A stretch of 64,000 bases of DNA from NCBI RefSeq assembly GCF_032681285.1, contig NZ_CP136336.1:434001-498000 (forward strand). Reading direction: 5' to 3'. This DNA is from Piscinibacter gummiphilus (lineage in GTDB: Bacteria; Pseudomonadota; Gammaproteobacteria; Burkholderiales; Burkholderiaceae_C). This document shows, one piece after another, positions 1-8,715 of the stretch (its first letter is position 1; each line of letters starts with the position of its first letter). A program made the position numbers and the translations under genes. The notes below the pieces were generated by a model. It was not told the DNA's origin and did no database searches. It saw only the letters and a list, made by a program, of their open reading frames with translations.

Positions 1-656
1 CCGCGCACCTGCTCGACATCGCCGAGCGTCACCCCGACGAAGCCGTGCGCCACGTCGCGCACGACGAGGTCTCGTTGCTCACGCCGATCTGCAAGGCCTT
101 CCTCACCGACAACGGCTTTGCCGCCGCGCAGGCGGCGCAGCAGGTCTACGGTGGCCACGGCTACATCCATGACTACGGCGTGGAGCAGTGCGTGCGCGAC
201 AGCCGCATCTCGCGCATCTACGAAGGCACCAACGAGATCCAGGCGATCGACCTGCTGGTGCGCAAGGTGGTGGCCGATGGCGGCGTGAAACTCGCCGGCC
301 TCATTGAACGTTTGCAGCGCGAGCTGCCCACGGGCGAGCTCGCCGCGCGGGTGCAACCCTGGCTCGCCAACTGGCAGCAGGCCACACAGCAACTGCTGAA
401 GCACTCGGCGAGCGACGCCGAATTGCCGTACCGCGTGGCCGACGACTACCTGCGCCTGGCCGGCCTCGTGCTGCTCGCGCAGGGCTGGGCGCGCGCCGAG
501 GCGGTGGCCGCGTCTCACGCCACGCCGTTCCACACGGCCAAGCGCGAGACGGCGCAGTACTACCTCGACTACCTGCTGCCCGAAGCCGGCCTCTGCCTCG
601 CGCGCATCCGCGCAGGGCAAAATCCGCTGCCTCAGCTCTCCGCCCCCTCCGCATGA
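1..656 (+). CDS. Acyl-CoA dehydrogenase, C-terminal part (truncated by window edge)
   Basis: The gene enters from the left edge; the first complete codon begins at base 3. The visible 200-odd residues hold the hallmark C-terminal half of an acyl-CoA dehydrogenase: GGHGYIHDYGVEQCVRDSRI followed by RIYEGTNEIQAID, which form part of the FAD and substrate pocket near the catalytic base. A further ~120-residue helical extension follows, as in the ~590-residue subfamily that includes 3-methylmercaptopropionyl-CoA dehydrogenase (DmdC) relatives, so a fatty-acid or thioester oxidation role is likely. The exact substrate cannot be read from this fragment. Its stop overlaps the MarR gene start (ATGA), suggesting co-transcription. 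Confidence 0.9.
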   Translation, partial: AHLLDIAERHPDEAVRHVAHDEVSLLTPICKAFLTDNGFAAAQAAQQVYGGHGYIHDYGVEQCVRDSRISRIYEGTNEIQAIDLLVRKVVADGGVKLAGLIERLQRELPTGELAARVQPWLANWQQATQQLLKHSASDAELPYRVADDYLRLAGLVLLAQGWARAEAVAASHATPFHTAKRETAQYYLDYLLPEAGLCLARIRAGQNPLPQLSAPSA

Positions 657-1150
657 ACGCCCCCGAGCTTGCTGCCGACGAGACCCTGGAACCGCGCGCC
701 CGCTCAGGCCCGCTCGACCAGGCCCGCCTCACGCACCTGATGGGCTATGCGGCCACGCGGGCGTCGGTCGCGTTGAAGAAGGTGTTCGCCAAGCACCTGG
801 GGCCGCTGCAGCTGAAGGCGGTGGAGTTCTCCATCCTCGTGCTCGTGGCGTCGAACGAGAACGTGAACCAGAAGCAGCTCGGGCAAGCGCTCGATGTCTC
901 GCCACCCAACCTCGCCGTCACGCTCGACCGCATGGTCGAGCGCGGCTGGGTCGAGCGGGTGCGCAGCACCGAAGACCGCCGCTCGCAGATCGTGGTGCTC
1001 ACGAAGGCCGGCCAGCAGCTGGTGCAGCGTGCCGAGAAGATCGCCGCGACGATGGAGAACGAAGCCCTCTCCGTGCTCTCGCCGGCCGAGCGGCTGCTGC
1101 TGCTCGAACTGCTGCTCAAGGTCTCGCAGCCGCGCCCGCGCCGCGGCTGA
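653..1150 (+). CDS. MarR family transcriptional regulator
   Basis: A 165-residue protein with a winged helix typical of MarR. The recognition region LDVSPPNLAVTLDRMVERGW (about residues 78-97) is followed by the wing VERVRSTEDRRSQIVVLT. MarR dimers usually repress nearby genes until a small ligand binds. The start codon overlaps the stop of the upstream acyl-CoA dehydrogenase (ATGA), so the two are translationally coupled. The regulator may sense an acyl-CoA or aromatic-CoA intermediate of that pathway, which is inference from position only. Confidence 0.88.
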   Translation: MNAPELAADETLEPRARSGPLDQARLTHLMGYAATRASVALKKVFAKHLGPLQLKAVEFSILVLVASNENVNQKQLGQALDVSPPNLAVTLDRMVERGWVERVRSTEDRRSQIVVLTKAGQQLVQRAEKIAATMENEALSVLSPAERLLLLELLLKVSQPRPRRG

Positions 1151-1325
1151 TCCGGCCGCGTTCCTCCCCACCGCGTTGCTCCTGAAGGCAAACCCGTATG
1201 GGCCGGGCTGCCGCATTGCCCTATAACGAAAACAAAAGATCAATAACGAAAAGAGAAGCGACAAGTACGAGCAAAATCGCAAATAAGCGAGCAGGGGTGG
1301 AGGGCAACACCAGGAGACAACCACC

Positions 1326-2846
1326 ATGTTCACGCGATTCGCATCCCGCCCCTGGCGGGGCTTGATCGGCGCTGCGGCCCTGTGTGCCGCTGCCGGCGCC
1401 ACGGCGGCCGGCACGCCGTTGCCGAGCGTCACCGGCCCGGTGCCGGCCACGGCCACGAGCTACCCCTTCGGCGCGGCCGACCACACCTTGAAGCCGCAGC
1501 AGCTGTGGAAGCTCGGCTACGTCGAAGAAGAGTTCTTCATCAGCGGCAAGGCCAACGTCTATGAGTGGCCGGCGCCCGGCCCGGCGGTCGTGCGCACGGC
1601 CGATGCGCCGTACACCACCCGCGCGCTGGTGCGCCGCCCGGCGCATGGGCACCGCTTCAGCGGCAACGTGATCGTCGAGCTGCTGAACCCGTCGAACCTC
1701 TTCGACCTCAACATCGGCTGGGGCCTCTCGGGCGACCACTTCGTGCGCCAGGGTGACGTGTGGGTGGGCGTGACGGTGAAGCCGGTCTCGATGGTGTCGC
1801 TCCAGACCTTCAACCCGACGCGCTACGCGCCGCTGTCGCTTGCCAACCCGCTGCCGCTGGACCACCCGGACAACTGCGCGACGGTCGCGGCCGACAGCTC
1901 GCGCAGCACCGAGAACGGCCTCGCCTGGGACATCTACAGCCAGACGGCCGCCTGGCTGCGCAGCCAGGACAAGAGCAACCCGCTGCGCCGCGCCCGGGGC
2001 TTCAAGGTCGAGCAGGTCTATGGCTTCGGCTACTCGCAGACCGGCGGCTACCTCTACAACTACATCAACGGCATCCACCCGATCGAGACCGCGCGCAACG
2101 GCGGCGTGCCGCTCTTCGATGGCTACATCGTCGCGGTGGCGGGCGGGGCCTTCGTCGGTGCGGTGCCCATCAACCAGTGCCGCGCTGCCCCGCCGCTCGG
2201 CGACCCGCGACGCCAGTTCAACCACGTGGGCGTGCCCATCATCCATGTGATGTCGCAGTCCGACTACCTGATCGGCATCGCCGCGCGCCGGCCCGACAGC
2301 GACGTGCAGACCGACCGCTACCGCCACTACGAGATGGCCGGCGCCGGCCACGCGACGCCCGACGAGCTGTACTCGGCGGCTGCACCGGCCGACATCGCCG
2401 CCGCCGGCCGTGCGGTGCCGCCGCTCGCCTGCAACGAAGGGCCACGCAGCCGCTTTCCCTCGGGCATCCACTTCAACGCGATCTTCCAGAACCTCGACCT
2501 GTGGGTGCGGCGTGGCATCGCGCCGCCACACAGCGAGCCCATCCTGGTCGAGAACGGGCAGCCGGTGCTCGACCAGTTCGGCAACGTGCAGGGCGGGCTG
2601 CGGTCGCCCTTCGTCGATGTGCCGACGGCGCGCTGGAACGGCTCGTCGACGGGTGCGAGCTTCTGCTTCATCGCGGGGCATGAAGTGCCGTTCGAAGCGG
2701 CGCTCCTGCAGCAGCTCTACCGCAACGACCTCGACTACGACCTGCGCGTGGCGGCCAACGTGAAGCGCCTGTTGCGCGAGCGCTTCCTCACGCGGGCCGA
2801 TGCGTCGAAGCTGGTGGTCGACGCGGTGAGGCTCGACATTCCCTGA
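1326..2846 (+). CDS. Secreted alpha/beta hydrolase domain protein
   Basis: A 506-residue protein with an N-terminal signal peptide (charged start, then an Ala-rich core at about residues 12-28). The nucleophile-elbow-like motif GYSQTGG places the likely catalytic serine at residue 237. The length and the motifs VELLNPSN and NIGWGLSGDHFVRQGDVWVG match the large 'alpha/beta hydrolase domain' family of uncharacterised, usually exported esterase-like proteins. The start has a good ribosome site (CAGGAGAC, 1311-1318) after an AT-rich 175-bp leader at 1151-1325 that probably carries the promoter. The substrate is unknown. Confidence 0.8.
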   Translation: MFTRFASRPWRGLIGAAALCAAAGATAAGTPLPSVTGPVPATATSYPFGAADHTLKPQQLWKLGYVEEEFFISGKANVYEWPAPGPAVVRTADAPYTTRALVRRPAHGHRFSGNVIVELLNPSNLFDLNIGWGLSGDHFVRQGDVWVGVTVKPVSMVSLQTFNPTRYAPLSLANPLPLDHPDNCATVAADSSRSTENGLAWDIYSQTAAWLRSQDKSNPLRRARGFKVEQVYGFGYSQTGGYLYNYINGIHPIETARNGGVPLFDGYIVAVAGGAFVGAVPINQCRAAPPLGDPRRQFNHVGVPIIHVMSQSDYLIGIAARRPDSDVQTDRYRHYEMAGAGHATPDELYSAAAPADIAAAGRAVPPLACNEGPRSRFPSGIHFNAIFQNLDLWVRRGIAPPHSEPILVENGQPVLDQFGNVQGGLRSPFVDVPTARWNGSSTGASFCFIAGHEVPFEAALLQQLYRNDLDYDLRVAANVKRLLRERFLTRADASKLVVDAVRLDIP

Positions 2847-2924
2847 CGCCTCGAAAAACATTTAACCCCGTTGCAGCGGCTTGGCCGTGGAAGGAAAGGT
2901 GTTCCACCTTCTTCTTCCACTGCC

Positions 2925-5900
2925 ATGGCCACTGCCGCTCTGACCTCTGCCCCGCTCACCCGCCGCACCTGCCTCTCGGCGTTGCTCGGTGCTGCCGCCG
3001 CGCCCAGCGCGCTGGCGCTTGCGCCGCCGGCCCGGCCCTTCGAGCCGCCGGTGCTGCGCATGCGTCTGCAGGACCACGCCGCCGAGCCGGTGCGGGTGCA
3101 GCGTGCGAGCGTGCGCGCCGAGGTGGTCGGCCACGCGGCGCAGATGCGCGTCGAGCTGGTGTTCTTCAATCCCAATGGGCGTGTGCTCGAAGGCGAGCTG
3201 CAGTTCCCGCTCGGCCATGGCCAGTGGGTGAGCGGCTTCGAGCTCGACATCGATGGCGAGCTGCGCCCCGCGGTGGTGGTCGACAAGGCACGTGGCCAGC
3301 AGGTGTTCGAAGACGTGATCCGCGCGCGTGTCGACCCGGCGCTGCTGGAGGTGACCGAGGGCGACAACTACAAGCTGCGTGTCTACCCGCTGCCGGCGCA
3401 GGGCACACGCCGCGTGGTCCTGCACCTCGCACAGACGCTCGACACCGTGGGCCGCCTCGACCTGCCGCTGCGTTTCGGCGAGCGCCTGTCGCAGCTCGAT
3501 GTGCAGGTGCGGGTGGCGGGTGTCACGGCCGAGGAGCTGACGGTCTCGGTGCAGGGCCTCTCCGCGCAGGCCCTCGAGCGCCGCCCGGCCCAGCAGGGTT
3601 GGGCCGAACTCTCGCTTTCGGCCCAGCAGCTGCAGGCGTCACCGTCGTTTGTCGTGACGCTGCCGCGCCGCAGCGCTCCGGTGGTGATGACGCAGCGCCA
3701 CGCCGGCCGCGATCACTTCTATGCCGAGCTGCCGATGGACGATGCGGCCCTCACGCCCGCGCCCCGCGCCAAGCCGCGCCGCTTGGCCTTGCTGTGGGAC
3801 GCCTCGGGCTCTGCTGCGCAGCGCGGGCGTGCGGGCGAGCTGGCCTTGCTCGACAACTACTTCCGTGCAATCGGCCAGGCCGAGGTGCTGCTCCATGTGG
3901 GGCGCGACGTGGTCGAACCCGAGCAGCGCTTCACCGTGCGTGGTGGCCAGTGGCAGGCGCTGCGGCGTGTGCTGGAGCTGCTGCCGTATGACGGCGCGAG
4001 CAACCTGCCGGCGCTGATCAAGACCGAAGGCTGTGACCTCGCGCTGCTGTTCTCCGATGGCCTGTCGAACTGGGGCACGAAGGGCTCGCTGCCGGCGAGC
4101 ACGGTGCCGCTCTATGCACTCTCCTTCCGCACCGACCACGGCAACCACAGTGCGCGGCTGCGCCAGCTGGCCGAGCGCAGCGGCGGCGAATACCTCGACC
4201 TCACCCGCCGCGCCGATGCGCTGCAGGCCTTGCAGACGCGCAAGCCGCGGCTCGTGCGTGTCACCAGCCCGCAGGCGCGGGACGTGGTGATCGACGACCC
4301 CTATGCCGAAGACGGCTACTACCGCATCGCCGGCCTGCTGACGCAACGCGACGCCGAGCTGACGCTCGAATTCGAGCGCGCCGATGGCCGCCTCGAGCGC
4401 CGCCGCGTGAACGTGTCGCTCGGCGACGGTGCGTCGACGCAGGTCGCGCAGCGCTGGGCCGGCCTGCGCATGGCCGAACTCGAAGCGGCGGTGGGCGACA
4501 CCCGCGCCGAAGTGCGCCGCCTCGGCCGCGCCTATGGCCTCGTCTCGCGCGAGACCTCGCTCATCGTGCTGGAGGCGCTCAACGACTACGTGCGCTTCGA
4601 GATCGAGCCGCCGCCCTCGCTGCGCAGCGCCTACGAGCGTGCAATGGCGCAGGGGGTGCAGCGCAAGCAGGTCGCGCAAGCGCAGCACCTCGACCAGGTG
4701 GCTGCACGCTTTGCCGAGCAGGTCGCATGGTGGGAGAAAGACTTCCCGAAGGACGGCGCCGGCGTGAAGCTGCTGCAAAAGCGCGAGCAGGCAGAACGCC
4801 AGCTCGCCGGCGCCGCCGGGCGGCAGGAAATGGACTCGGCGCGCCGCGACGATCTCCCGCGCATGGCGCCCGCCGCGGCCGCGCCGATCGTGGCGGCCGA
4901 GAGCCGCGAGCGGGGCCCGGCCGAGAGCACCGCCCGCAAGGCCAAGGCCGGGGCCCCGGGGCAGGACGCTCCGCCTGCCGCGGTGATCCGCCTGCAACCG
5001 TGGCAGCCCGATGTGCCGTATGCGCGCCGCCTGCGCGCAGCCCCGCCCGAAGCCGTCTACCGCCTCTACCTGGAAGAGCGCCCGCAGTACCTCGACAGCA
5101 CCGCCTTCTTCCTCGACGCGGCCGACGTGCTCTTCGCCAAGAAGCTGCCGCAGCTTGCGATGCGCGTGCTGTCGAACCTGGCCGAGATGGACCTGCAGAA
5201 CCGCCACATCCTGCGGGTGCTGGGCTACCGCCTGCTGCAGGCGCAGGCGCCGCAGTTGGCGGTGCCGGTGCTGCGCGAGGTGCAGCGCCTGAGCCCGCAC
5301 GGGCCGCAGTCCTTCCGCGACCTGGGCCTCGCGCATGCCGAAGCCGGGCAGTGGCAGGAGGCGGTCGACCAGCTCTGGCAGGTCGTCTCGCGCCCGTGGG
5401 ACGGCCGCTTCCCCGACATCGACCTCACCGCGCTCAACGAGATGAACATGGTGATCGCGCGCGCCGAGCGCCAGGGCCGCCCGGTGAAGACGAGCGGCTT
5501 CGACCGCCGCCTGCTGCGCAACCTGCCGCTCGACCTGCGCATCGTGCTCGGCTGGGACGCCGACAACACCGACATCGACCTCTGGGTCACCGACCCCGAC
5601 GGTGAGCAGACGTACTACGGCAAGCGCCTGAGCTACCAGGGGGCACGCGTCTCGCGCGACGTGACCGGCGGCTACGGGCCGGAGGAGTTTGCGTTGAAGG
5701 TCGCCAAGCCCGGCCGTTACCGGGTGCAGGCGCGCTTCTACGGCCACCGGCAGCAGGTGGTCTCGCCCGCGACCACGCTGATGCTCGTGCTCAGCACGGG
5801 CTTCGGCCGCGCCGACCAGAAGGACGAGCGGGTGACGGTGCGCCTGTCGGGCCCGGCCGACATGGTGACCGTCGGCAGTTTCGAGGTGGGCACCCGCTGA
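2925..5900 (+). CDS. VIT and von Willebrand A domain protein with C-terminal DUF2135
   Basis: A 991-residue exported protein. I chose the ATG at 2925 because it begins a twin-arginine-like or Sec signal (TRRTCLSALLGAAAAPSALA); the in-frame TTG further upstream is less likely. Domains in order: a VIT domain (about 35-160, inter-alpha-trypsin type), a VWA domain (about 285-445) with an intact metal-binding MIDAS motif DASGS at 292-296, a helical linker, a TPR-like helical region (about 705-840), and a DUF2135/YfaP-type beta domain (about 870-985, DIDLWVTDPDGEQTYYG). The family is tied to envelope or extracellular protein binding, with no defined enzyme activity. It is a stand-alone gene here. 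Confidence 0.85.
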   Translation: MATAALTSAPLTRRTCLSALLGAAAAPSALALAPPARPFEPPVLRMRLQDHAAEPVRVQRASVRAEVVGHAAQMRVELVFFNPNGRVLEGELQFPLGHGQWVSGFELDIDGELRPAVVVDKARGQQVFEDVIRARVDPALLEVTEGDNYKLRVYPLPAQGTRRVVLHLAQTLDTVGRLDLPLRFGERLSQLDVQVRVAGVTAEELTVSVQGLSAQALERRPAQQGWAELSLSAQQLQASPSFVVTLPRRSAPVVMTQRHAGRDHFYAELPMDDAALTPAPRAKPRRLALLWDASGSAAQRGRAGELALLDNYFRAIGQAEVLLHVGRDVVEPEQRFTVRGGQWQALRRVLELLPYDGASNLPALIKTEGCDLALLFSDGLSNWGTKGSLPASTVPLYALSFRTDHGNHSARLRQLAERSGGEYLDLTRRADALQALQTRKPRLVRVTSPQARDVVIDDPYAEDGYYRIAGLLTQRDAELTLEFERADGRLERRRVNVSLGDGASTQVAQRWAGLRMAELEAAVGDTRAEVRRLGRAYGLVSRETSLIVLEALNDYVRFEIEPPPSLRSAYERAMAQGVQRKQVAQAQHLDQVAARFAEQVAWWEKDFPKDGAGVKLLQKREQAERQLAGAAGRQEMDSARRDDLPRMAPAAAAPIVAAESRERGPAESTARKAKAGAPGQDAPPAAVIRLQPWQPDVPYARRLRAAPPEAVYRLYLEERPQYLDSTAFFLDAADVLFAKKLPQLAMRVLSNLAEMDLQNRHILRVLGYRLLQAQAPQLAVPVLREVQRLSPHGPQSFRDLGLAHAEAGQWQEAVDQLWQVVSRPWDGRFPDIDLTALNEMNMVIARAERQGRPVKTSGFDRRLLRNLPLDLRIVLGWDADNTDIDLWVTDPDGEQTYYGKRLSYQGARVSRDVTGGYGPEEFALKVAKPGRYRVQARFYGHRQQVVSPATTLMLVLSTGFGRADQKDERVTVRLSGPADMVTVGSFEVGTR

Positions 5901-5986
5901 AACGCGTGTTTGTCTGACATGGCGAGCCGGAGTGCGCCGCTACCATCGGCGCATTCCAAAAGAAGTGCCATGCGAGGGATGCAACC

Positions 5987-7372
5987 ATGCCAGCGATGAA
6001 GCGGTTTCCCACCACAGTCCCAGGGCTCGACGAGATCCTGCACGGCGGGTTGTTCGAAGGCGGGGTCTACATCCTCGAAGGGCCGCCAGGGGCCGGCAAG
6101 ACGACGCTCGCCAACCAGATCGCCTTCGCCCGCGCCGAGCGCGGTGGCAAGGCGCTCTACGTCACCATGCTGGCCGAATCGCATTCGCGCATGCTCCAGC
6201 ACATGCTGGGCCAGAGCTTCTGCAAGCCCGAGCTCGTGAACGCCTCGGTGCTTTACCTCAGCGGCTACCGCGAGCTCGAAGAGCATGGCCTCAAGGCGGT
6301 GGTGCAGCTGCTGCGCGGCGAGCTCGCGCGGCACCAGGCCGGCCTACTGATCGTCGACGGCCTGGTGGTCGAGACCTCGCCCGAGCGCCCCGACGAAGGC
6401 GTGCGCCAGTTCGTGCATGAGCTGCAGAGCCTCGCCTCGGCGATGGGCTGCACCTGCCTGCTGCTCACCAGCGGCCACGGCCGCTCGATCGATGCCGAGC
6501 AGACGATGGTCGACGGCATCTTCTCGTTCGAGGACTACACCTACCAGTGGCGCAGCGAGCGGCGCATCCAGGTGCGCAAGTTCCGCGGCAGCGCCGTCGA
6601 GCGCGGCAAGCACACCTTCTGCATCACCGACCACGGCCTGCGCTTCTTCCCCCGGCTGGAAGGCCTGCCGTCGACGCAGCGCGAAGACCGGCATGGTGCA
6701 CCCACGCTGCCCCTGGGCGTGCCCGACGTCGACGCAGCCCTGCTCGGCGGTGGGCTCGCGCGCGGCAGCAGCACCTTGCTGGTGGGGCGCAGCGGCTCGG
6801 GCAAGACGGTGCTCGGCCTGTCGTTCCTGCTCGCTGCCACACCCGAGGAGCCGTCGCTCATGCTGGCCGGCACCGAGACCGTGATCGAGCTGGTGCGGGC
6901 GGGGGCGCAATGCGGCCTGCCGGTGGCCGAGGCGGTCAAGCGCGGCGGGCTCGGCATCCATGTGCAGGGCTCCGAAGACGAAGCGCTCGACGAGATCGGC
7001 CACAAGCTTCTGCGGCTCGTGGACGAGCGCGGCGTGCACCGCGTGGTGGTCGACGGCTTGGCGGTGTTGGCCGACACGGTGGCCTTCCCCGAACGTGGCT
7101 ACCGCTTCATCGGCCGCCTGCTGCGCGAGCTGAAGGTGCGCGGCGTGACCTCGGTGTTCACGCTCGACCCGGCCGCGATGGCCGCCGCCACCGGCAGCAG
7201 AGACCCCAACGGCGACGGTCTCGCAGCCTGGTTCGACAATGTCTTTCACCTCACCCGCCACGACGACGCGCCGGACCGCCGCCGGCTCACCGTCGGCAAG
7301 CTGCGGGCGGCGCGCGCCGAGCGCACCGCTTTCGACGTGAGGCTCGACACGTCGGGCCTGACGGTCGTGTGA
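5987..7372 (+). CDS. KaiC-like RecA-superfamily ATPase with two KaiC domains
   Basis: A 461-residue protein with duplicated RecA/KaiC ATPase domains. Walker A motifs lie at residues 32-39 (GPPGAGKT) and 267-274 (GRSGSGKT), with Walker B-like strands GLLIVDGLVVE and VVVDGLAVLA. There are no neighbouring KaiA or KaiB genes, and the C-terminal region shows no obvious phosphorylated Ser-Thr pair, so a circadian role is not supported. Such KaiC homologues are often partnered with two-component signalling proteins. A single-domain response regulator follows 20 bp later, consistent with a signalling operon. Confidence 0.85.
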   Translation: MPAMKRFPTTVPGLDEILHGGLFEGGVYILEGPPGAGKTTLANQIAFARAERGGKALYVTMLAESHSRMLQHMLGQSFCKPELVNASVLYLSGYRELEEHGLKAVVQLLRGELARHQAGLLIVDGLVVETSPERPDEGVRQFVHELQSLASAMGCTCLLLTSGHGRSIDAEQTMVDGIFSFEDYTYQWRSERRIQVRKFRGSAVERGKHTFCITDHGLRFFPRLEGLPSTQREDRHGAPTLPLGVPDVDAALLGGGLARGSSTLLVGRSGSGKTVLGLSFLLAATPEEPSLMLAGTETVIELVRAGAQCGLPVAEAVKRGGLGIHVQGSEDEALDEIGHKLLRLVDERGVHRVVVDGLAVLADTVAFPERGYRFIGRLLRELKVRGVTSVFTLDPAAMAAATGSRDPNGDGLAAWFDNVFHLTRHDDAPDRRRLTVGKLRAARAERTAFDVRLDTSGLTVV

Positions 7373-7392
7373 GGTCCACCCGGTTGCGCAAC

Positions 7393-7842
7393 ATGAAACT
7401 CGTCCTGCTTGCCGAAGACGAATACGGAAACGCCGAGATCCTGAGCCTGCTGCTGGAGGCAGAGGGTTTTCGCGTGGCCTGTGCGTCCAACGGCAGGGTG
7501 GCGCTCGAGTTGCTCGCCGGCGAGAAGCCGGCGGTGATCCTCACCGATTTCATGATGCCCCACGTGACCGGCGGCGAGCTCGGCCAGGCGGTGCGCGCCA
7601 ACCCGCTGCTGGAAGACATCCCCATCGTCGTGATGAGCGGCACCCACGAGAAGGTGGTGCGCGAATCGTTCACCGACTACGACGCCTTCGTCGAGAAGCC
7701 CTATGCGGCGGACAGCCTGCTGCAGCTCGTCGCCCACTTCTCGGTGCATGGCCGCGCGCAGCAGGCCGCGGGCGGCACGGGGGCTGCGGGGCCGAAGCTC
7801 GATGCGTCGTTGCAGCGATTTCTGCGCGGCCTCAAGGTCTAG
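7393..7842 (+). CDS. Single-domain response regulator (CheY-like receiver)
   Basis: A 149-residue receiver domain beginning MKLVLLAEDEYGN, with the acidic pocket (AEDE), the phosphoacceptor aspartate in ILTDFMMPHVTGG, the conserved MSGT switch and the KPY lysine. No output domain follows, only a short Gly/Ala-rich tail. It lies 20 bp after the KaiC-like ATPase gene in the same direction, so the pair is probably co-transcribed and functionally linked. No histidine kinase is adjacent. Confidence 0.87.
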   Translation: MKLVLLAEDEYGNAEILSLLLEAEGFRVACASNGRVALELLAGEKPAVILTDFMMPHVTGGELGQAVRANPLLEDIPIVVMSGTHEKVVRESFTDYDAFVEKPYAADSLLQLVAHFSVHGRAQQAAGGTGAAGPKLDASLQRFLRGLKV

Positions 7843-7845
7843 CGG

Positions 7846-8715
7846 CTATGGCAGCGCCCGGGCCGCGCCGGGCGTCAACGCCGGCGCGCTCATCGGCGGC
7901 GGGTCGGGCGGCAACCAGCCGGTGTCGAGCGCCGACACCCGCGCGCGAGCAAACGCCTTCGCCTCGGCCAGGTAGTCCCAGCGTTCGACCAGGCACAGCC
8001 CGAGCGGCAGCACGCCGCCCCAGCGGATCACGTTCACCGAATTCGGGATGCCCTCGCGCACCCGGCTCGACACCGCCGTGCCCGCCTGCACCGCCCACAT
8101 GCGGCGCTTGAGCCGCTCGGTCGGGCTGAAGAGCGGCAGCACGTAGGGCAGGTGGATGTGGCCGCCCAGCACCAGGTCGGCGCCGGCCTCGGCCCAGCGC
8201 TCCAACGCCTCGCGCAGCGGGCCGCGCAGCCGGTCGTGCGCGTCTTGCGCGCGCTCCACCGCGATCGGCTGGTGCATCGCCACGATGCGCAGCTGCCCGG
8301 GGCGCGCCTGGCGCAACTGCTCCACCACTTCATCGACCTGCGCGGGCGAGAGCACGCCGTTCTTGTGCCGGCTGGGCCGTGTGGTGTTGAGGGCGATCAC
8401 CCGCAGGCGGCTCGAGTCGTGCAGCCCGGCCACCGCCGGAAACTCGCGCAGGTAGTTGGCATACGGCCAGAAGAGCCGTGCCGCGAGGTTGAAGAGAGGG
8501 ATGTCGTGGTTGCCCGGGATCACGAGCGTGCGTGGCGTGTTGAGCCGGTCGACGAACTCGCGCGCCGCGCGGAACTGCGAGCGCCGGGCGCGCTGCGTGA
8601 TGTCGCCCGACAGCAGCACCAGCTCCGGTCGGTGCGTGTCGGTCAGGCGCAGCAGCGCGTCCACCACCTCCGGCTGCTCGGTGCCGAAGTGCGGGTCAGA
8701 GATGTGCAGCAGCAT
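7846..8715 (-). CDS. Metallophosphoesterase (calcineurin-like, 3',5'-cAMP phosphodiesterase CpdA-like)
   Basis: A 289-residue calcineurin-fold phosphoesterase. Metal ligands are visible in order: HISDPHFG near the N terminus, SGDIT, PGNHDI, and the later His motifs AMHQP and GGHIHLPY. The ATG at 8715 is preferred because it opens directly on the first metal-binding strand; a GTG at 8736 would add seven residues. The start overlaps the end of the upstream lipid-kinase gene by 20 bases, implying coupled translation. The substrate could be a cyclic nucleotide, UDP-diacylglucosamine or another phosphoester. It converges tail-to-tail with the response regulator gene, only three bases apart. Confidence 0.82.
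   Translation of the reverse strand: MLLHISDPHFGTEQPEVVDALLRLTDTHRPELVLLSGDITQRARRSQFRAAREFVDRLNTPRTLVIPGNHDIPLFNLAARLFWPYANYLREFPAVAGLHDSSRLRVIALNTTRPSRHKNGVLSPAQVDEVVEQLRQARPGQLRIVAMHQPIAVERAQDAHDRLRGPLREALERWAEAGADLVLGGHIHLPYVLPLFSPTERLKRRMWAVQAGTAVSSRVREGIPNSVNVIRWGGVLPLGLCLVERWDYLAEAKAFARARVSALDTGWLPPDPPPMSAPALTPGAARALP

Noticed and set aside
1221..2861. 546-residue open frame on the minus strand opposite the hydrolase gene
   Set aside because: The plus-strand gene has a signal peptide, motifs and a ribosome site. The minus frame is Arg/His/Val-rich with no recognised motif, a shadow of high-GC codon bias.
3639..5747. 702-residue minus-strand frame opposite the VIT/VWA gene
   Set aside because: Same GC-driven shadow; no domain and no start signal.
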